From Oenanthe sinensis (lineage: Eukaryota > Streptophyta > Magnoliopsida > Apiales > Apiaceae): DNA of 64,000 bases. The position numbers and the translations under genes were made by a program. The notes under the pieces were generated by a model. The model was not told where the DNA came from and did not search any database. It was given only the letters and a program-made list of their open reading frames with translations. The stretch is from the NCBI GenBank assembly GCA_028671895.1, contig JAPMAC010000207.1:1426001-1490000 (forward strand), written 5' to 3'. Shown one piece after another: positions 34,091 through 45,662 of the stretch. How positions within the stretch are numbered: the stretch's first letter is position 1; each line of letters begins with the position of its first letter.

Positions 34091-36000
34091 GTTGCCTTGG
34101 GTCCTTTCTTATTAGTTGCTACCTTTGGCTTGGTTTCCAACTTTTGTACCTTTGGTTTAGGTGGTTTTGCTTCCTCTACAACCTTAGGTGTTGGTTTCCT
34201 CACCTCAGGATTCTTAGTGCTAATACTTGGAATATTCATATTTGCAGAGTTAGAGAAATTTGGAGCATGAAAATTGTTGTGCATATTCCAGGACATCGTA
34301 GGCATATTCATGTTAGAAAATGCAAGGTATGGATTAAATATATAAGGCATTGATGCATATTGAGCATGAATAGCATGGGGATCAACTAATTGAGGATAAA
34401 CAGAATTAGAGTGCATGTTAGGTATGACTGGCACATTGAATGTTGCATGCATATTGGACTTGCATTGCACAGATAAGTGATTCTTACTACCACACTTAGC
34501 ACATATTTTTCTAGGAGCATACTTGTCAGGTGTGTAGTTGTTGTGCTTGTTTATGCCTACTTTACCATTTCTGTTATTTTTCATCCTTTTATTAGGCTCA
34601 ACATCAAGTTTTATCTTTTTTAATCTTTACTTCAATTGGTCTTTAGATAAGAACCTTATATTTGCCTTTTCAACTTTGATTTGAGGTTTAGAGGAACTAC
34701 CTTATTTTACAAATTTAACAAGTCTGTTAAGCTTGGTTTTTAAAACATATTGTTTAACAGTTGATGATTCCTCAATCGATGGGTAATTATCTATTGAGAT
34801 AACATTATCAATCAATGGATAATCCTTATCAGTTGTTTCAGGATTAGTAATCGATTGCTTCTTTTCCGAGGATTGATTTTCATCAATGGCTAATTTTTTA
34901 AGAGTCTCAGACAACATGGTGAAAAAATTTGTTCCATGAATGTCATTCATCTTTTTATTGGCTTTACTTGACTTGTTCCATTTGTTAATGGTTCTTAGTT
35001 CTTCTTCCAGTTTTTCTTTCAAGGTTTCTATTTCATTTTTACACTCAACTAATTAATCTTTATCATCTATGTTTTCTACCTTGAGTCTGTCCATTTGCAC
35101 TAGGTCACTATCTAGATGAATATTTCTTTCAGTAAGAGATTCTAAGGACTCTTGAGCCTAGTGTTCTCTTTGTTTAAAGACTTGAGAGTGACATGCAAAT
35201 TATACAATTCATTAGACATTTCAGTAATGGTAATATTGCATTCATCCTTGGATAAATCAGATAGATTTGTAGAGATTACCTGATTGCTAGAAGAACTAGC
35301 TTCTTAGTCATCATGATTGACCATAAGTGTAAGGTTGATGTATTCCTCTTCTTCATAAACATCCTCAGCAGCCCATTCCTTTTCTTTTGTCACAAAAAGC
35401 CTTTTCTTTTTGTTTGAACAAATCAAAGTACTTCTTTTTATAGTCAATACCATCACTGAACTTTGATTTCCCTATATTTCTGGCTTTCTGCATTCATTAG
35501 AAAAATGACCAGCCAATTCACAGTTAAAGCATTTGAATTGAGTCATGTCAACAAGATTTTTGCCTTGTTGATTATCTCTCTTAAACTGAGATCCAGGCAT
35601 TTGCATAGGATTCCTCTTGAATTTGAGTTTTGAAAATTTCCTTGATAGAAAAACCAAATGCTCATCTATTTCATCCTTAGTATATGACTCATCATCTTTA
35701 ACTATTTCTTTTATTTTGCTAGTTGAAGATTCATCATATCTAATGCCACTTGTAGCCTTTCTATAACTTTTCTTCTTCCCTTCTTTAATGACAACATCTT
35801 CACAGGGTTCTGCAACTTGCTTATCCTTGACCACCAAGGCAACAAACTTTTCCTTCTTCTGACTTTTCTCAATCTCCTCATCTTGTTGTAGTTCCAACTC
35901 ATAGGTTTTCAAGATTCCATACAGCTTGTCAAGAGTATATTCTTTAAAGTTAGAAGATTTTCTTATAGAAACAATCATTGATTTCCATTCCTTGGATAAG
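34069..36000 (-). pseudogene. Element C: gag, distal part with zinc knuckles
   Basis: Minus-strand pieces after element D is removed. 35472-35978 starts in SIRE gag sequence (TLDKLYGILKTYELELQQ) and ends in a knuckle CFNCELAGHFSNEC (about residues 150-163). 34702-35022 is a charged coiled-coil-like stretch with motif-encoded Ser-Ile-Asp repeats. 34069-34584 has a second knuckle, CAKCGSKNHLSVQC, followed by a Pro/Asn/Met-rich and Lys-rich linker ending ATWVPK. Several stops separate the pieces. Long gag with two knuckles fits SIRE/Maximus. D interrupts the codons for the LSKEW segment at 36000. Confidence 0.8.
35996..36000 (+). repeat. Target duplication of element D, left (ATAAG)
   Basis: ATAAG immediately precedes the 5' LTR of D and recurs at 61875-61879. 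Confidence 0.92.
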
Positions 36001-36727
36001 TGTAATAAACCGATAATTTTAATAATATTTTAGTCCCGGTTAGTTACGTTTAACGAGTGCGACGAATATATTATAAAATGTGATTATATTAATTATGTGT
36101 TCTAGTTGACCAAGTCAACTATGTTTAACTGTTAGAAAGTCAATTATATGTTTACATGTGTATTTGTGAAACTACGTGCATAGATTAAATACTTAATTGA
36201 GTAACTGTTTGATTTTTATAAAATTATTGGTGTGTCCAATAATTATGAAATGTTATATGTAGCTTCTATGTGATTTTAAAGACTTTCTAAAAATAGTGGT
36301 GTTATTTAATTCAGTCTCAATATTTTTATATGAGTTTCTCAATCCTATTTTATCCTGAAAATATTTCTCTTCTAAATTCCATATTTAATTATTGGAATGT
36401 CCAAAAATCATGAAATCTTTTCCAAAATGTTCCTTATATATTCTAGGACTTTTGAAAAATAAAATTATATTTTATTTGAGCCCAAAAATTATTTTTATGA
36501 TTTTCCTACTCTTATTTTCTATTTCTGTGCTAAAACTTCAAAGATTTTTAGTTAATTATTTATTCATCAGAAAAATATTTAAAAAATATGGGTGAGCTTC
36601 TAAATTCATGTTCTTCATTTTAAAAATATAAAAATTATTTTTGTACCATGTATCTCTCAAAATTCGATTTTTAATTGCTTTAAATTAGAAAAAATCAGCA
36701 TTGTGAAAGTACAAGATTGCCCCTGTC

Positions 36728-36765
36728 TTTTATAAACACCACCCACTGCCCACTTCTTCTTCCTT
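36728..36765 (+). promoter_or_regulatory. Element D core promoter
   Basis: TATAAA at 36732-36737, conserved at 58945-58950, is followed about 30 bases on by a pyrimidine-rich CTTCTTCTTCC tract suited to transcription start. The position implies a leader of about 4 kb before the primer site, most of it LTR. Confidence 0.5.
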
Positions 36766-36921
36766 GCTCTGTATTTTTGACATCAGGTCACTTCTCTCTC
36801 TCTCTCTTGCTGTGATTTTTCCTCCTCACCCTGCTACGTGTGTGTGTGTGTGTGTGTGTTGAGTCCGATTATCTTTATAAATTGTGATAACTAGCTTCTA
36901 GTAGTGTTACTTGATTGAAGT

Positions 36922-37036
<115 letters not shown>

Positions 37037-37193
37037 CTGCCGTGTGTATATATATCGATGTAATGGTTGCATGCAAGCTTTGTTAATGATGAATCTTTGT
37101 TCTTGACCCTCGATTATGCCTTGACTTGTGTTTAAAAATATGAAATGGGGCTGGTGTTGAGAAACCGGAGCAAAGTCCGGCACTCCACCGGAA

Positions 37194-37234
37194 CCGAGTC
37201 ACCAACGATGAACTCGGTGAGTTGGTGACCTCGG
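37194..37234 (+). other. Conserved stem-loop in D LTR leader
   Basis: CCGAG-TCACCAAC pairs with GTTGGTGA-CCTCGG across a 14-base loop, with one bulged base. The 3' LTR copy (about 59358-59398) keeps the core stem, with one change in the outer part (CTCGA). It lies in the region expected to be in the RNA leader. Confidence 0.5.
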
Positions 37235-38746
37235 CAATGATGAAATTGAGCCGAAAATAGCATACTCTTTTGTTTAAAACTGGTCGATTGAATTGCATGT
37301 AATGATTCTCATCTTTCCGATCAATGTTCACTTGGGTTGTGCATTTTGTCATTTTGCCGAGCATATTCAAGTTATAGATGATGTAAATGGAAGAAATTAT
37401 GATGCCATGACTCTTGCATGTTAAGATTTTTAGATTTTCCGGCTAGGTTTATAATTTTCCGACCATGGTTCGATTTTTCCGATTGATGAATGGCACAAGT
37501 ATGCGTGTTTGTGTGTAATCATATAAATCGAGTATGTAATTGCAAGGGCTTGATTACTTGATAATTATAAGAGGAGTACATGTATGGTTGTGATTAAATT
37601 ATGAATTAATTATATATTGTTTTAGTCATTTTTGAATGGCAATAGTATTATATAATATTTGTAGCTATTGCTTGTTTGATATGGATTTGGTGCAAAATAT
37701 GATTGTATAATGGTGTATGAATGACATTGATGTTTGGTTGTGTCGGTTGTATTCCGACGGATAGCTCGATATACAAAGGAGATGCTGCCAAAATTTTTCC
37801 AAAACTAACGATCTTTAAAAGGTTAACGGCACATCATCCTTGTATAGATAGCTATTGGTTGAGAATAGTATAGTAGTGTGTGATTGAGTAGTATTTGATG
37901 ATGTGGCTTATTGTGATTGGTTTTTATTATTAAATATTGTGTTATAATTATTTGAGAGGTTTAAGTAAAGAATTTGCTTACGTGTTTAAAACGAAAGTTA
38001 TTATAAATAATTTTCTGAAATTACTGGTATAATTAGATTTCTAATCCGAGCTTTATATTAATTTATTAGTATGATTTGATAACAAAATTTCGTGCATTGA
38101 GTACTAAGTGATTACGTGCTTATGTGACTATGAGTATATTATTATTAAATTATTCGTCGAATAAGAGAGTGACTTATACGTATAATTTATGATTAGGAAC
38201 GAGTAAAAAGAGTGGACCAGGACCCGGTTGTTAGGACGCACAAAGATTATTTCGAGAGTTAGTCAGACATCCCTTCAGATTAAGGCAAGTGTTCCTTTCC
38301 CCTCTTGATATCCTGTTATCATTCCAGTTCCATATTACATCCAATTCTATATAATACCAATGCTGAACCCTGATTTTGAATACAGTTTTATACCATGATT
38401 TTACGAACAATAATCATGATGAAATTGTTTTACAAGTATTCTGAAAGATCTTTTCATATCCTTATTCAGTTCAAGTTTATTTACTGTATCAATTATATCG
38501 TAAAGATTGAGATTTTGCTGAAACTGAATATTATATTACGATTTGAAAGTTATGGGATTATTAAAAATGTTTTAGATCGAGACGCCGGTCTGTGAAGTAA
38601 TTTAGCTCAATGCTAACGGCCAAAGCGTGCCAAGGATATCCGCAATTGTTTGAAAGGTGGAGTTACTCTGCGTGGTGACCCGGAGTTAATGCGTTGGCTG
38701 ATCACCTAGCTTAAATCGTAGCGTCAAATTAAATCCCAATTATACG

Positions 38747-39304
38747 AATACTGTTGGTCCCTGAATACAATATCTGAAAATTAATCGCAGAATAATTGGA
38801 TTAAAAATATTATTTTAATTACTCGCGAAATATTAATTATAATGAAATACTGTTCAAGTGAAAGATATAATTTTAACTTGATTAGTATTACACAATTAAT
38901 ATAAAGATTAGATTTTATAACTGATATATTAATCTAGAACGAATTCGACATGAAGTGTTCGAGTTTAATCAATTATATTCAAACTTGCACAGAAATCTGT
39001 GAATATTACAATGCAGACAAATTTCTGAATTTGAACTGATTTTCTAACTCTAACAAATGAAGCAAACTCCTCATATTTATAGAGGTTGGAAAAAGGCTGG
39101 TATGACCTTTTTCAATATGACTTAATTTAGAGAAATAAAGTCTGTATGACCTTTTATAATACTTGTATGACTTATAAAACACTGGGCAAGACTTATTTAT
39201 CTCGGTATGACTTATTATATTAATTAAAAAATTGGTATGACTTTTTAATTAAATAAAAAATCACTCCAACATGACCTTTTGATCAAAGAAAATTCGGTAT
39301 GACT

Positions 39305-39345
<41 letters not shown>

Positions 39346-39383
39346 CTCGGTATGACTTTATGTCGGCAGTAGCTCGGTATGAC

Positions 39384-39424
<41 letters not shown>

Positions 39425-40216
39425 TTTTTTCGGTATGACTTATTTATATATGTATATAAAAAGTCTCTCGGTATGACTTATAAAAAAATCATTCGGTATG
39501 ACTGATTAAAAGTCATCCGGTATGACTTATTTATAAGTCATTCGAAAATATATATATATATATATATAAGTCATTCTAACTAGTTTCTTTTATAATAAAT
39601 TAATTCTACTTAAATTAATTAAATAATTTATAAATTAAATTAAATTCAACTTGAATTAATTTAATTAAATAAATTAAATAATTAACTTACTTGGTTTGTA
39701 GAAATAAAATATCATAGAGAACTTGTTTAAACTGCAGTCTTCTTGATTTTTCTTTGTCTTCTGATCTTGAAACCTCTTGATTAAATGAAGAAGAAATATT
39801 TATATTTAGTTGACACACAAATGTACTGTCTGGTTCATTTGTGTCATACTAATAAATATTCTCCTTTTAATAACTTTTAAATTAGAGGCCTTCGGTCATT
39901 TCTTCTGCTTCACTGTCTTCATACTTGTTCTGGAATCTACTTGTAGTAACCACTTGAAATCTTCTATATCTTCTGTTTAATATAGAACCACTACTACTTA
40001 ATTATTTTCACTGACGCTTGAACATAAAAATGAACTTCTTCCAGTGTTGAGTAGCAACCCCATAAAAATACTTCTGATACTTGGATCCTTTGTGATTAGA
40101 TGACTGTCTTCGTCTTGATTCCTGCTTGGTGCTTATTATTTACTTCTATTTATTAGCTAGAGTTGAGTTGTCATCTAATTATTACAAATAGGCCTAGTCA
40201 TATGCCTTTCAAATAC
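38747..40216 (-). mobile_element. Solo LTR inserted in element D 5' LTR
   Basis: Absent from D's 3' LTR, so its limits are exact: insertion 38752-40211 with AATAC on both sides (38747-38751, 40212-40216). The ends are TG...CA. On the minus strand it starts TGAAAGGCATATGACTAGGC and ends GGGACCAACA. The minus-strand TATAAATA (39074-39081) shows its promoter direction. No coding sequence, primer site or second LTR lies inside, hence a solo LTR of about 1,460 bp left by LTR-LTR recombination. Its family is not otherwise present in the window. Confidence 0.85.
39095..39540 (-). repeat. GTATGACTTAT motif array in solo LTR
   Basis: About fourteen copies of (T)CGGTATGACTTAT or close variants lie in 440 bp, mixed with (TA)n tracts at 39309-39342 and 39391-39421. 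Read in the promoter direction, ATAAGTCATACCGA repeats end just upstream of the TATA box. The ATGACTTAT core resembles bZIP sites such as ATGACTCAT; this is inference. Confidence 0.75.
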
Positions 40217-40534
40217 TATTGTTCCGAAACAGTTCTAAAAGTTATTGATTTCAAAAGCAGGTGGAAAAATAAGATTTACCAGTATTACAATAGTACCTTC
40301 TATTTTTAGTAACCGTTTGGAAATGCACTTACAGTTTCAAAATGTACGTTCCCTGAATTTACTTTAAAAAGGAAACTGTTTTAAAATACCTTTAGCTTTT
40401 ATGAACCAAAAACAGTACTATCTTCCTTATTATCATTTTGAACCTTCTCAGATAGCATATTACGATTATTGTTTACACTTGCTGAGCAATTTAGCTCACT
40501 CCTTACTTCCTAACCCTTTCAGCAGCTGTAGAAG

Positions 40535-40606
40535 ATGGTACGTACTTACAGAACCACCCGTAAGGTTACAGGAGGTACAGGTAGAGCATTTAGAGACCGT
40601 ATGCAG
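40535..40606 (+). CDS. Possible first coding exon of D extra ORF, inside the LTR
   Basis: An ATG at 40535 in good context (GAAGATGG), 14 bases after a TTTCAG acceptor-like site, opens 24 codons ending CAG before GTGTGT. An in-frame TAG lies two codons upstream. Spliced from 40607 to the TTCTTTTCAG acceptor at 41044, it joins in phase to the ORF at 41045. The intron would remove the LTR end and the primer-binding site. The N-terminus MVRTYRTTRKVTGG matches 9 of the first 14 residues of plant histone H3. A better donor (GTAAGT at 40631) would instead end this frame at a TGA, leaving it as an upstream mini-ORF. The exon is kept in the 3' LTR (61578-61649) with one changed codon. Confidence 0.35.
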
Positions 40607-41044
40607 GTGTGTTGAGATCCAGTTGGATCAGTAAGTTGTAATAAGTTTAGAACTTAGACTTTTTGATTTGGACTTGTAATATTTAATTAGTATGTTGTTT
40701 TCATACTTGAACCTGATGGCGATCTAGGATTGTGTTTGGGTGGCAGGGTTATATATATATAATCACTGCTATTATCTGTTTAATATTGTTACTTAATCAG
40801 TAATTGGTGTAGTAATTTTGGGGGTGTTACATGTTGGTATCAGAGCCACAGGTTTGAGTCACTGAAACAATATAGGATTAAGTGTTAAGATCAGTATTAA
40901 GTAATAAGTAGACTTTCAGGATTAAGTACTAGAAATTCCCTAACTTAGCAAATCTTAACCAAGGTATAAGTAGTAATAGGAGTACAAGTTTACACCCTAA
41001 CCTACTAATAATAAGTATATATATATTCTTTTAATTCTTTTCAG

Positions 41045-41593
41045 CGCCGAGCCCAGAACCCTCCCACTCCCACTCCTTCTTCGAGTTCGGACTCAGAGAT
41101 GAGTCACTTTCTAGCATCGTGGAATGCTAGGGAGGCGGATGAGCAGGAGATAGATACTCCAGATGAGATGAGGTCCCCATCCCCCGAGCCATTTCCAGAG
41201 TCTTCAGATGCAATGCCAGGATTAGGGTTAGCAGGTGTACAGGCCCGACACGGATCCTCTAGTCGTGTTGCTTCCTCCTCCACTCTATTAGGGACAGGCT
41301 CGTCGACTGACACAGTCCCCTTCAGCGTCTACTCACAGCTACGACAGGACTATGATAACTTGGCTGTTGCCAACGACCAGCTGGAGTCATTGTTGAGCAT
41401 CTACTACAGAGACTTCCCTTCTCTCAGGCCAGATTCAACTACCAGACTCCGAGCATTGGTGGAGACGGCCATGGTTCAGATGGAGCAGCTACCCCCACCT
41501 ACTAGAGTGAGATATGGAGAGGGACGGATGATCTGCGAGATGATCATCAACCAGATCCGAGACATCATCGACCAAGAGAGGAATCGTGGTTAG
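41045..41593 (+). CDS. Element D extra ORF between primer site and gag
   Basis: An uninterrupted frame, with its ATG at 41099 giving 164 codons. The same frame is open back to the acceptor-like TTCTTTTCAG at 41035-41044, adding a Pro/Ser-rich stretch of 18 codons. The N-terminal half is acidic and Ser/Pro-rich with a Gly/Ser linker. The C-terminal half (about residues 75-160) is helical, with LRQDYDNLAVANDQLESLL suggesting a short coiled coil. No zinc finger, membrane segment or enzymatic motif. It lies about 200 bp after the primer site and 330 bp before gag. I do not recognise the family. It is one of very few unbroken frames in D, although gag and pol are damaged. Confidence 0.55.
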   Translation, partial: RRAQNPPTPTPSSSSDSEMSHFLASWNAREADEQEIDTPDEMRSPSPEPFPESSDAMPGLGLAGVQARHGSSSRVASSSTLLGTGSSTDTVPFSVYSQLRQDYDNLAVANDQLESLLSIYYRDFPSLRPDSTTRLRALVETAMVQMEQLPPPTRVRYGEGRMICEMIINQIRDIIDQERNRG

Positions 41594-41927
41594 GGATGAC
41601 TGCAGTATGGGGAAGGATCTAGTTTAGTAGTTGCTTCTGTTATTTTCCGCATTTGGTGTTGTATTATGGATATTGTTGGGTCTCCGATATGAACCCATGG
41701 ATCTTGTGACTTATTGGCACTATGGTGTCAGTTTATTTATTTTATGTTTCCGTTTTATGCCATCTAATTCATAGTTGCGTATTTTGATGTTCGATAGTAG
41801 TTAACTTCTTTAAACCACACAACATGTGATCGATAATTCAGAACTTGATTTCCGTATACTTTATCTCACCATGTCATGCGAACTGTTTTATACGTTAGTC
41901 TAAATTTTCGTATCTACCTACAGTAAG
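41594..41927 (+). other. Spacer between D extra ORF and gag
   Basis: Non-coding, T-rich. Ends TACCTACAGTAAG just before the gag ATG; the ACAG could be a splice acceptor for gag mRNA. Confidence 0.4.
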
Positions 41928-43031
41928 ATGCCACCAAAGAGACGTTCCCGAGGGACACCCTCACAAACAGCTTCAAATTCTAATAACCCCAACCAAGATG
42001 AGAATGAAGCTCAGAACCCTCAAGTAAATCAAGATGTAAATCAGAATAACCCCGAGAACCTTAATGTAAATCAAGATAACCACAACATGGCCCAGTTAAT
42101 AGAACTTTTGCACCAACAAACAACAGCTCTAACCCAACAGCAGCAAATGCTTCAACAGCAATTGCAACAACAACAAAACCAACAACAAGACCAGCCACGT
42201 GGCCAGGCTACAGTGGCATTCAAGACTTTTCAATCAGTAAAGCCTCCAGAATTCCAGGGATCACCTGATCCAATTGAAGCTCAGAAATGGTTGAAGGAGA
42301 TAGAAAAAGCATTTGAATTGGTTAAGGTGGAAGGAGAACAGAAGACAACCTTTGCAAGTTACCTTCTGAAAGGTGATGCAAACTATTGGTGGGAGTCAGT
42401 TAAAGCGTTGGAAACAGCAGAAATGATATCTTGGGATAGATTTAAGGAATTATTTTTGGAACAGTACTTTCCCCGATACATGCAAGCTCAGATGGAGCTG
42501 AAGTTCTTTGAGCTAAAACAGAACAACATGAGTGTGTCGGAATACGTGAAGAAATTCACTGAGTTGTCAAGATTTGTCCCTGAATATGTGAACACTGAAG
42601 AAAAGAAGGCCCGGAGATTTCAACAGGGATTGAAATCATGGAATAGGGCGAAATTGGCAATTTTAGAATTGAAGACGTATGCGGAGGTGGTACAGAAGGC
42701 ATTGATTGCCGAAACAGAAAGTGAACAGGGTCAAAGGGAGAAGAATGAGCAGAAAAGAAAGTTTGGACAAAGAGATGATGGGACAAGTCAAAGTGAGCCC
42801 GTCAGTAAGTTTGTAAAGAAGTCAGGATTTCGCAGAGAAGTGGAGGCGGGTCTTTTCGAAGGAATGAAAGTAGTAAGGGAAACAAATTTCAGGGGCCACA
42901 GAGAACCCAATCAGCAACAAATCAGGAGTGCAGAATCTGCAAGAAAAGGCATGTTGGAGCGTGCAATAAGGCGGATATTGTTTGTTTTAAATGTAACACA
43001 AAGGGACATTATGCAAGTGAATGCCGGGTAG
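41928..43031 (+). pseudogene. Element D: gag
   Basis: Starts MPPKRRSRGTPSQ, followed by an Asn/Gln-rich linker (residues 15-95) and the retrotransposon gag domain (FQSVKPPEFQGSPDPIEAQK, WWESVKALE, FLEQYFPRYMQAQM, about 100-250). Around 42834 the frame slips: after KKSGFRR the natural continuation, including the first zinc knuckle CFKCNTKGHYASEC and an upstream Cys/His cluster, lies in the frame two bases on. The remaining codons in this frame are meaningless to the TAG at 43029. A single-base indel is the simplest cause. Gag would form the particle shell and package RNA. Confidence 0.85.
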
Positions 43032-43714
43032 TGAGTCCAAGCCCGAAGGCCAGCTCAAATGTAACATGTTTTAAATGCGGGAAGCCAGGGCACATATCTC
43101 GAGAATGTAGGTCCCAAGTACAAAGCAATAGAATGATGAGATTATCAGCCACTCCAGTGCAGTATCAAGTCCAGCCAGCTCCTTCAGCCTCAAGCTATGC
43201 TTCAGTTACTCCAATGACCGGACAAAGATATTTGGGTTATCAACCTTCTCAATTTTCAGAACAAGTGAGAAATCTCAACATGAATATGAAAGATGCTGTC
43301 CAGAGTTCGGATGTGGTAGCAGATACGCTTCTTGTAAATTCTGCTATCGCAAAAGTGTTAATTGATACTGGTGCCACTAGATCTTTTATATCTAGAGATT
43401 TTGTGAATAAGTCAAACTGTGAGGCTGTAAATTTGGAGAGTGCGTTAAACATAGTGTTAGCTAATCAGGAGCAAGTGAGAATAAGCCAAGTCTGTCCCCA
43501 GTGTGAAGTTAGCATAGAAGGGTATAGTTTTCCGATATCGCTATTACCTTTTCAGCTAGGAGATTTTGACGTAATTTTAGGAATGGACTGGTTAACTAAG
43601 CATAATGCTCAGATTAACTGCAAAGATAAGAAGGTGGTACTCAGGACGACGAAAGGAAAGAAGGTGATCTTCAAAGGACAAAGGCAAGAAAAGTTATTTT
43701 TGACAATGATGTAA
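42836..43714 (+). pseudogene. Element D: gag zinc knuckles and protease
   Basis: In the frame starting at 42836 the sequence runs through two CCHC knuckles, CFKCNTKGHYASEC (about 42985-43026) and CFKCGKPGHISREC (43070-43111), into the aspartic protease with VLIDTGATRSFISRDF (DTGA at 43364-43375) and the flap-distal ILGMDWL. It ends at TAA 43712-43714, where relatives have glutamine; the same frame continues into RT. So one C-to-T change separates protease from polymerase. Confidence 0.85.
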
Positions 43715-45662
43715 GCAAGAAAAATGATGAAGCACGGATGTGAAGCATATCTCGCGTATGTTGTAGACAGGAGTAAGGAGATACCGGATTTGGAAGAGAT
43801 TCCAATAGTAAATGAGTTTCCTGATGTGTTTCCAGACGAATTACCAGGTTTACCCCCAGATAGGCAAATCGAGTTTTCCATTGATTTAGCCCCATGTACG
43901 GAACCGGTATCCAAAGCCCCTTACCGTATGGCCCCGGCAGAAATGAAGGAATTATCCAGTCAATTACAAGATCTGTTGGACAAGGGAGTCATAAGGCCCA
44001 GTTTTTCTCCGTGGGGAGCTCCAGTTCTATTCGTGAAGAAGAAAGACGGAAGCATGAGACTGTGTATCGATTACAGGGAGTTAAATAAGTTAACCATCAA
44101 AAATAGGTACCCATTACCTAGGATTGATGACCTTTTTGATCAACTGAAAGGAGCAACCAGTTTCTCAAAAATTGACTTAAGATCAGGATACCACCAACTG
44201 AAAATAAAGCCAGAAGATGTGCCAAAGACAGCTTTTCGAACCAGGTATGGACATTACGAATTTTTAGTGATGGCTTTTGGATTAACGAACGCGCCCGCAG
44301 CTTTTATGGATTTGATGAATCGAGTATTTAAGAATTACTTGGATAAATTCGTGATAGTCTTCATCGACGATATACTGATATATTCTAAGACAGAGGAAGA
44401 GCATAAACAGCATTTGAGGTTAGCCTTAGAAATCCTGAGGAAAGAAAAGTTGTATGCAAAATTTTCCAAGTGCGAGTTTTGGCTTAAGGAAGTGCAGTTT
44501 CTCGGACATATAGTCAGCCGTGATGGAATAAAAGTAGATCCCGCTAAGATTGAAGCTGTGATGAATTGGGAAAGACCGAAGACTCCGACGGAGGTCAGAA
44601 GTTTATTGGGATTAGCAGGATACTACCGGAGATTCGTGCAAAAATTTTCCAGAATTGCGGTACCTCTGACCAAGTTGACAAGGAAGAACAAGAAATTTGA
44701 ATGGAATGATAAGTGCGAAGCAAGCTTTCAAGAGTTAAGGCAAAGATTAGTAATGGCTCCAGTATTGGTTTTGCTAGACGATAAAGGAGAATTTGTGATA
44801 TTCAACGATGCGTCTCTTAAAGGATTAGGCTGCGTTTTAATGCAACATGATAAAGTAATAGCTTACGCTTCAAGGCAACTCAAGCCTCACGAGCAAAGGT
44901 ATCCTACGCATGATTTGGAACTAGCAGCGATCGTGTTTGCACTCAAGATTTGGAGACATTACCTTTATGGAGAAAAGTGTGAGATTTACACCGACCACAA
45001 GAGTCTGAAGTATATTTTCACGCAGAAAGAGTTGAACAAGAGGCAAAGAAGATGGTTGGAGCTAATAAAGGATTATGACTGTTCAATAAATTATCACCCG
45101 GGAAAGGCGAATGTGGTCGCGGATGCTTTAAGTCGAAAAGAACGGTTGAATATGTTGACAATGACTAGGGAGTTGTTCGAAGACTTTGAGAAATTCGGGA
45201 TAGAAGTACGGCAGCTGGAAACAGTGGATGATATGATTTTCACCATGACATTTCAGCCGGAATTACTTGAAAATATTCGGAAGTGTCAAGACGAAATAAT
45301 GAGCCAAGGGATGAACGAACTGACAGGCGAAGAAATTTGTACACAGAAAGATGAACAAGGAATTCTGAGATTTAATGCGAAAATTTGGATTCCCGACGTG
45401 TTAAAGTTGAAGAACGAGATACTACAAGAGGCACACAATTCAAGACATTCGATTCATCCAGGAAGTACAAAGATGTATCAGGATTTAAAAAGAAACTTTT
45501 GGTGGCTAAACATGAAAAGAGAAATAGCAGACTGGGTAGCCAAATGTTACACGTGTCAAAGGATCAAAGCAGAACATCAAAGGCCTGGTGGATTATTGCA
45601 ACCGTTAGATATTCCAGAATGGAAATGGGAGCACATTGCGATGGATTTTGTTGTAGGACTTC
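43715..45662 (+). pseudogene. Element D: RT, RNase H and integrase N-terminus
   Basis: Over 640 open codons. RT: GVIRPSFSPWGAPVLFVKKK, RLCIDYRELNKLT, FSKIDLRSGYHQ, and catalytic FIDDILIYSK (about 44360). RNase H: IFNDASLKGLGCVLMQ, YTDHKSLKYIF, and HPGKANVVADALSRK (44800-45150). Integrase zinc domain: HNSRHSIHPGSTKMYQDLKR then CYTCQRIKAEH (45430-45570). The frame is then cut inside AMDFVVGL by element E, and resumes at 57159. This part alone is nearly undamaged, consistent with a fairly recent insertion. Confidence 0.92.
45658..45662 (+). repeat. Target duplication of element E, left (ACTTC)
   Basis: ACTTC precedes the 5' LTR of E and recurs at 57154-57158. Removing E and one copy restores D's integrase frame exactly. 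Confidence 0.92.

Noticed and set aside
42556..42786. Minus-strand frames inside D and E gag and pol (for example 42556-42786, 49853-50224)
   Set aside because: They are shadows of strong plus-strand coding sequence.
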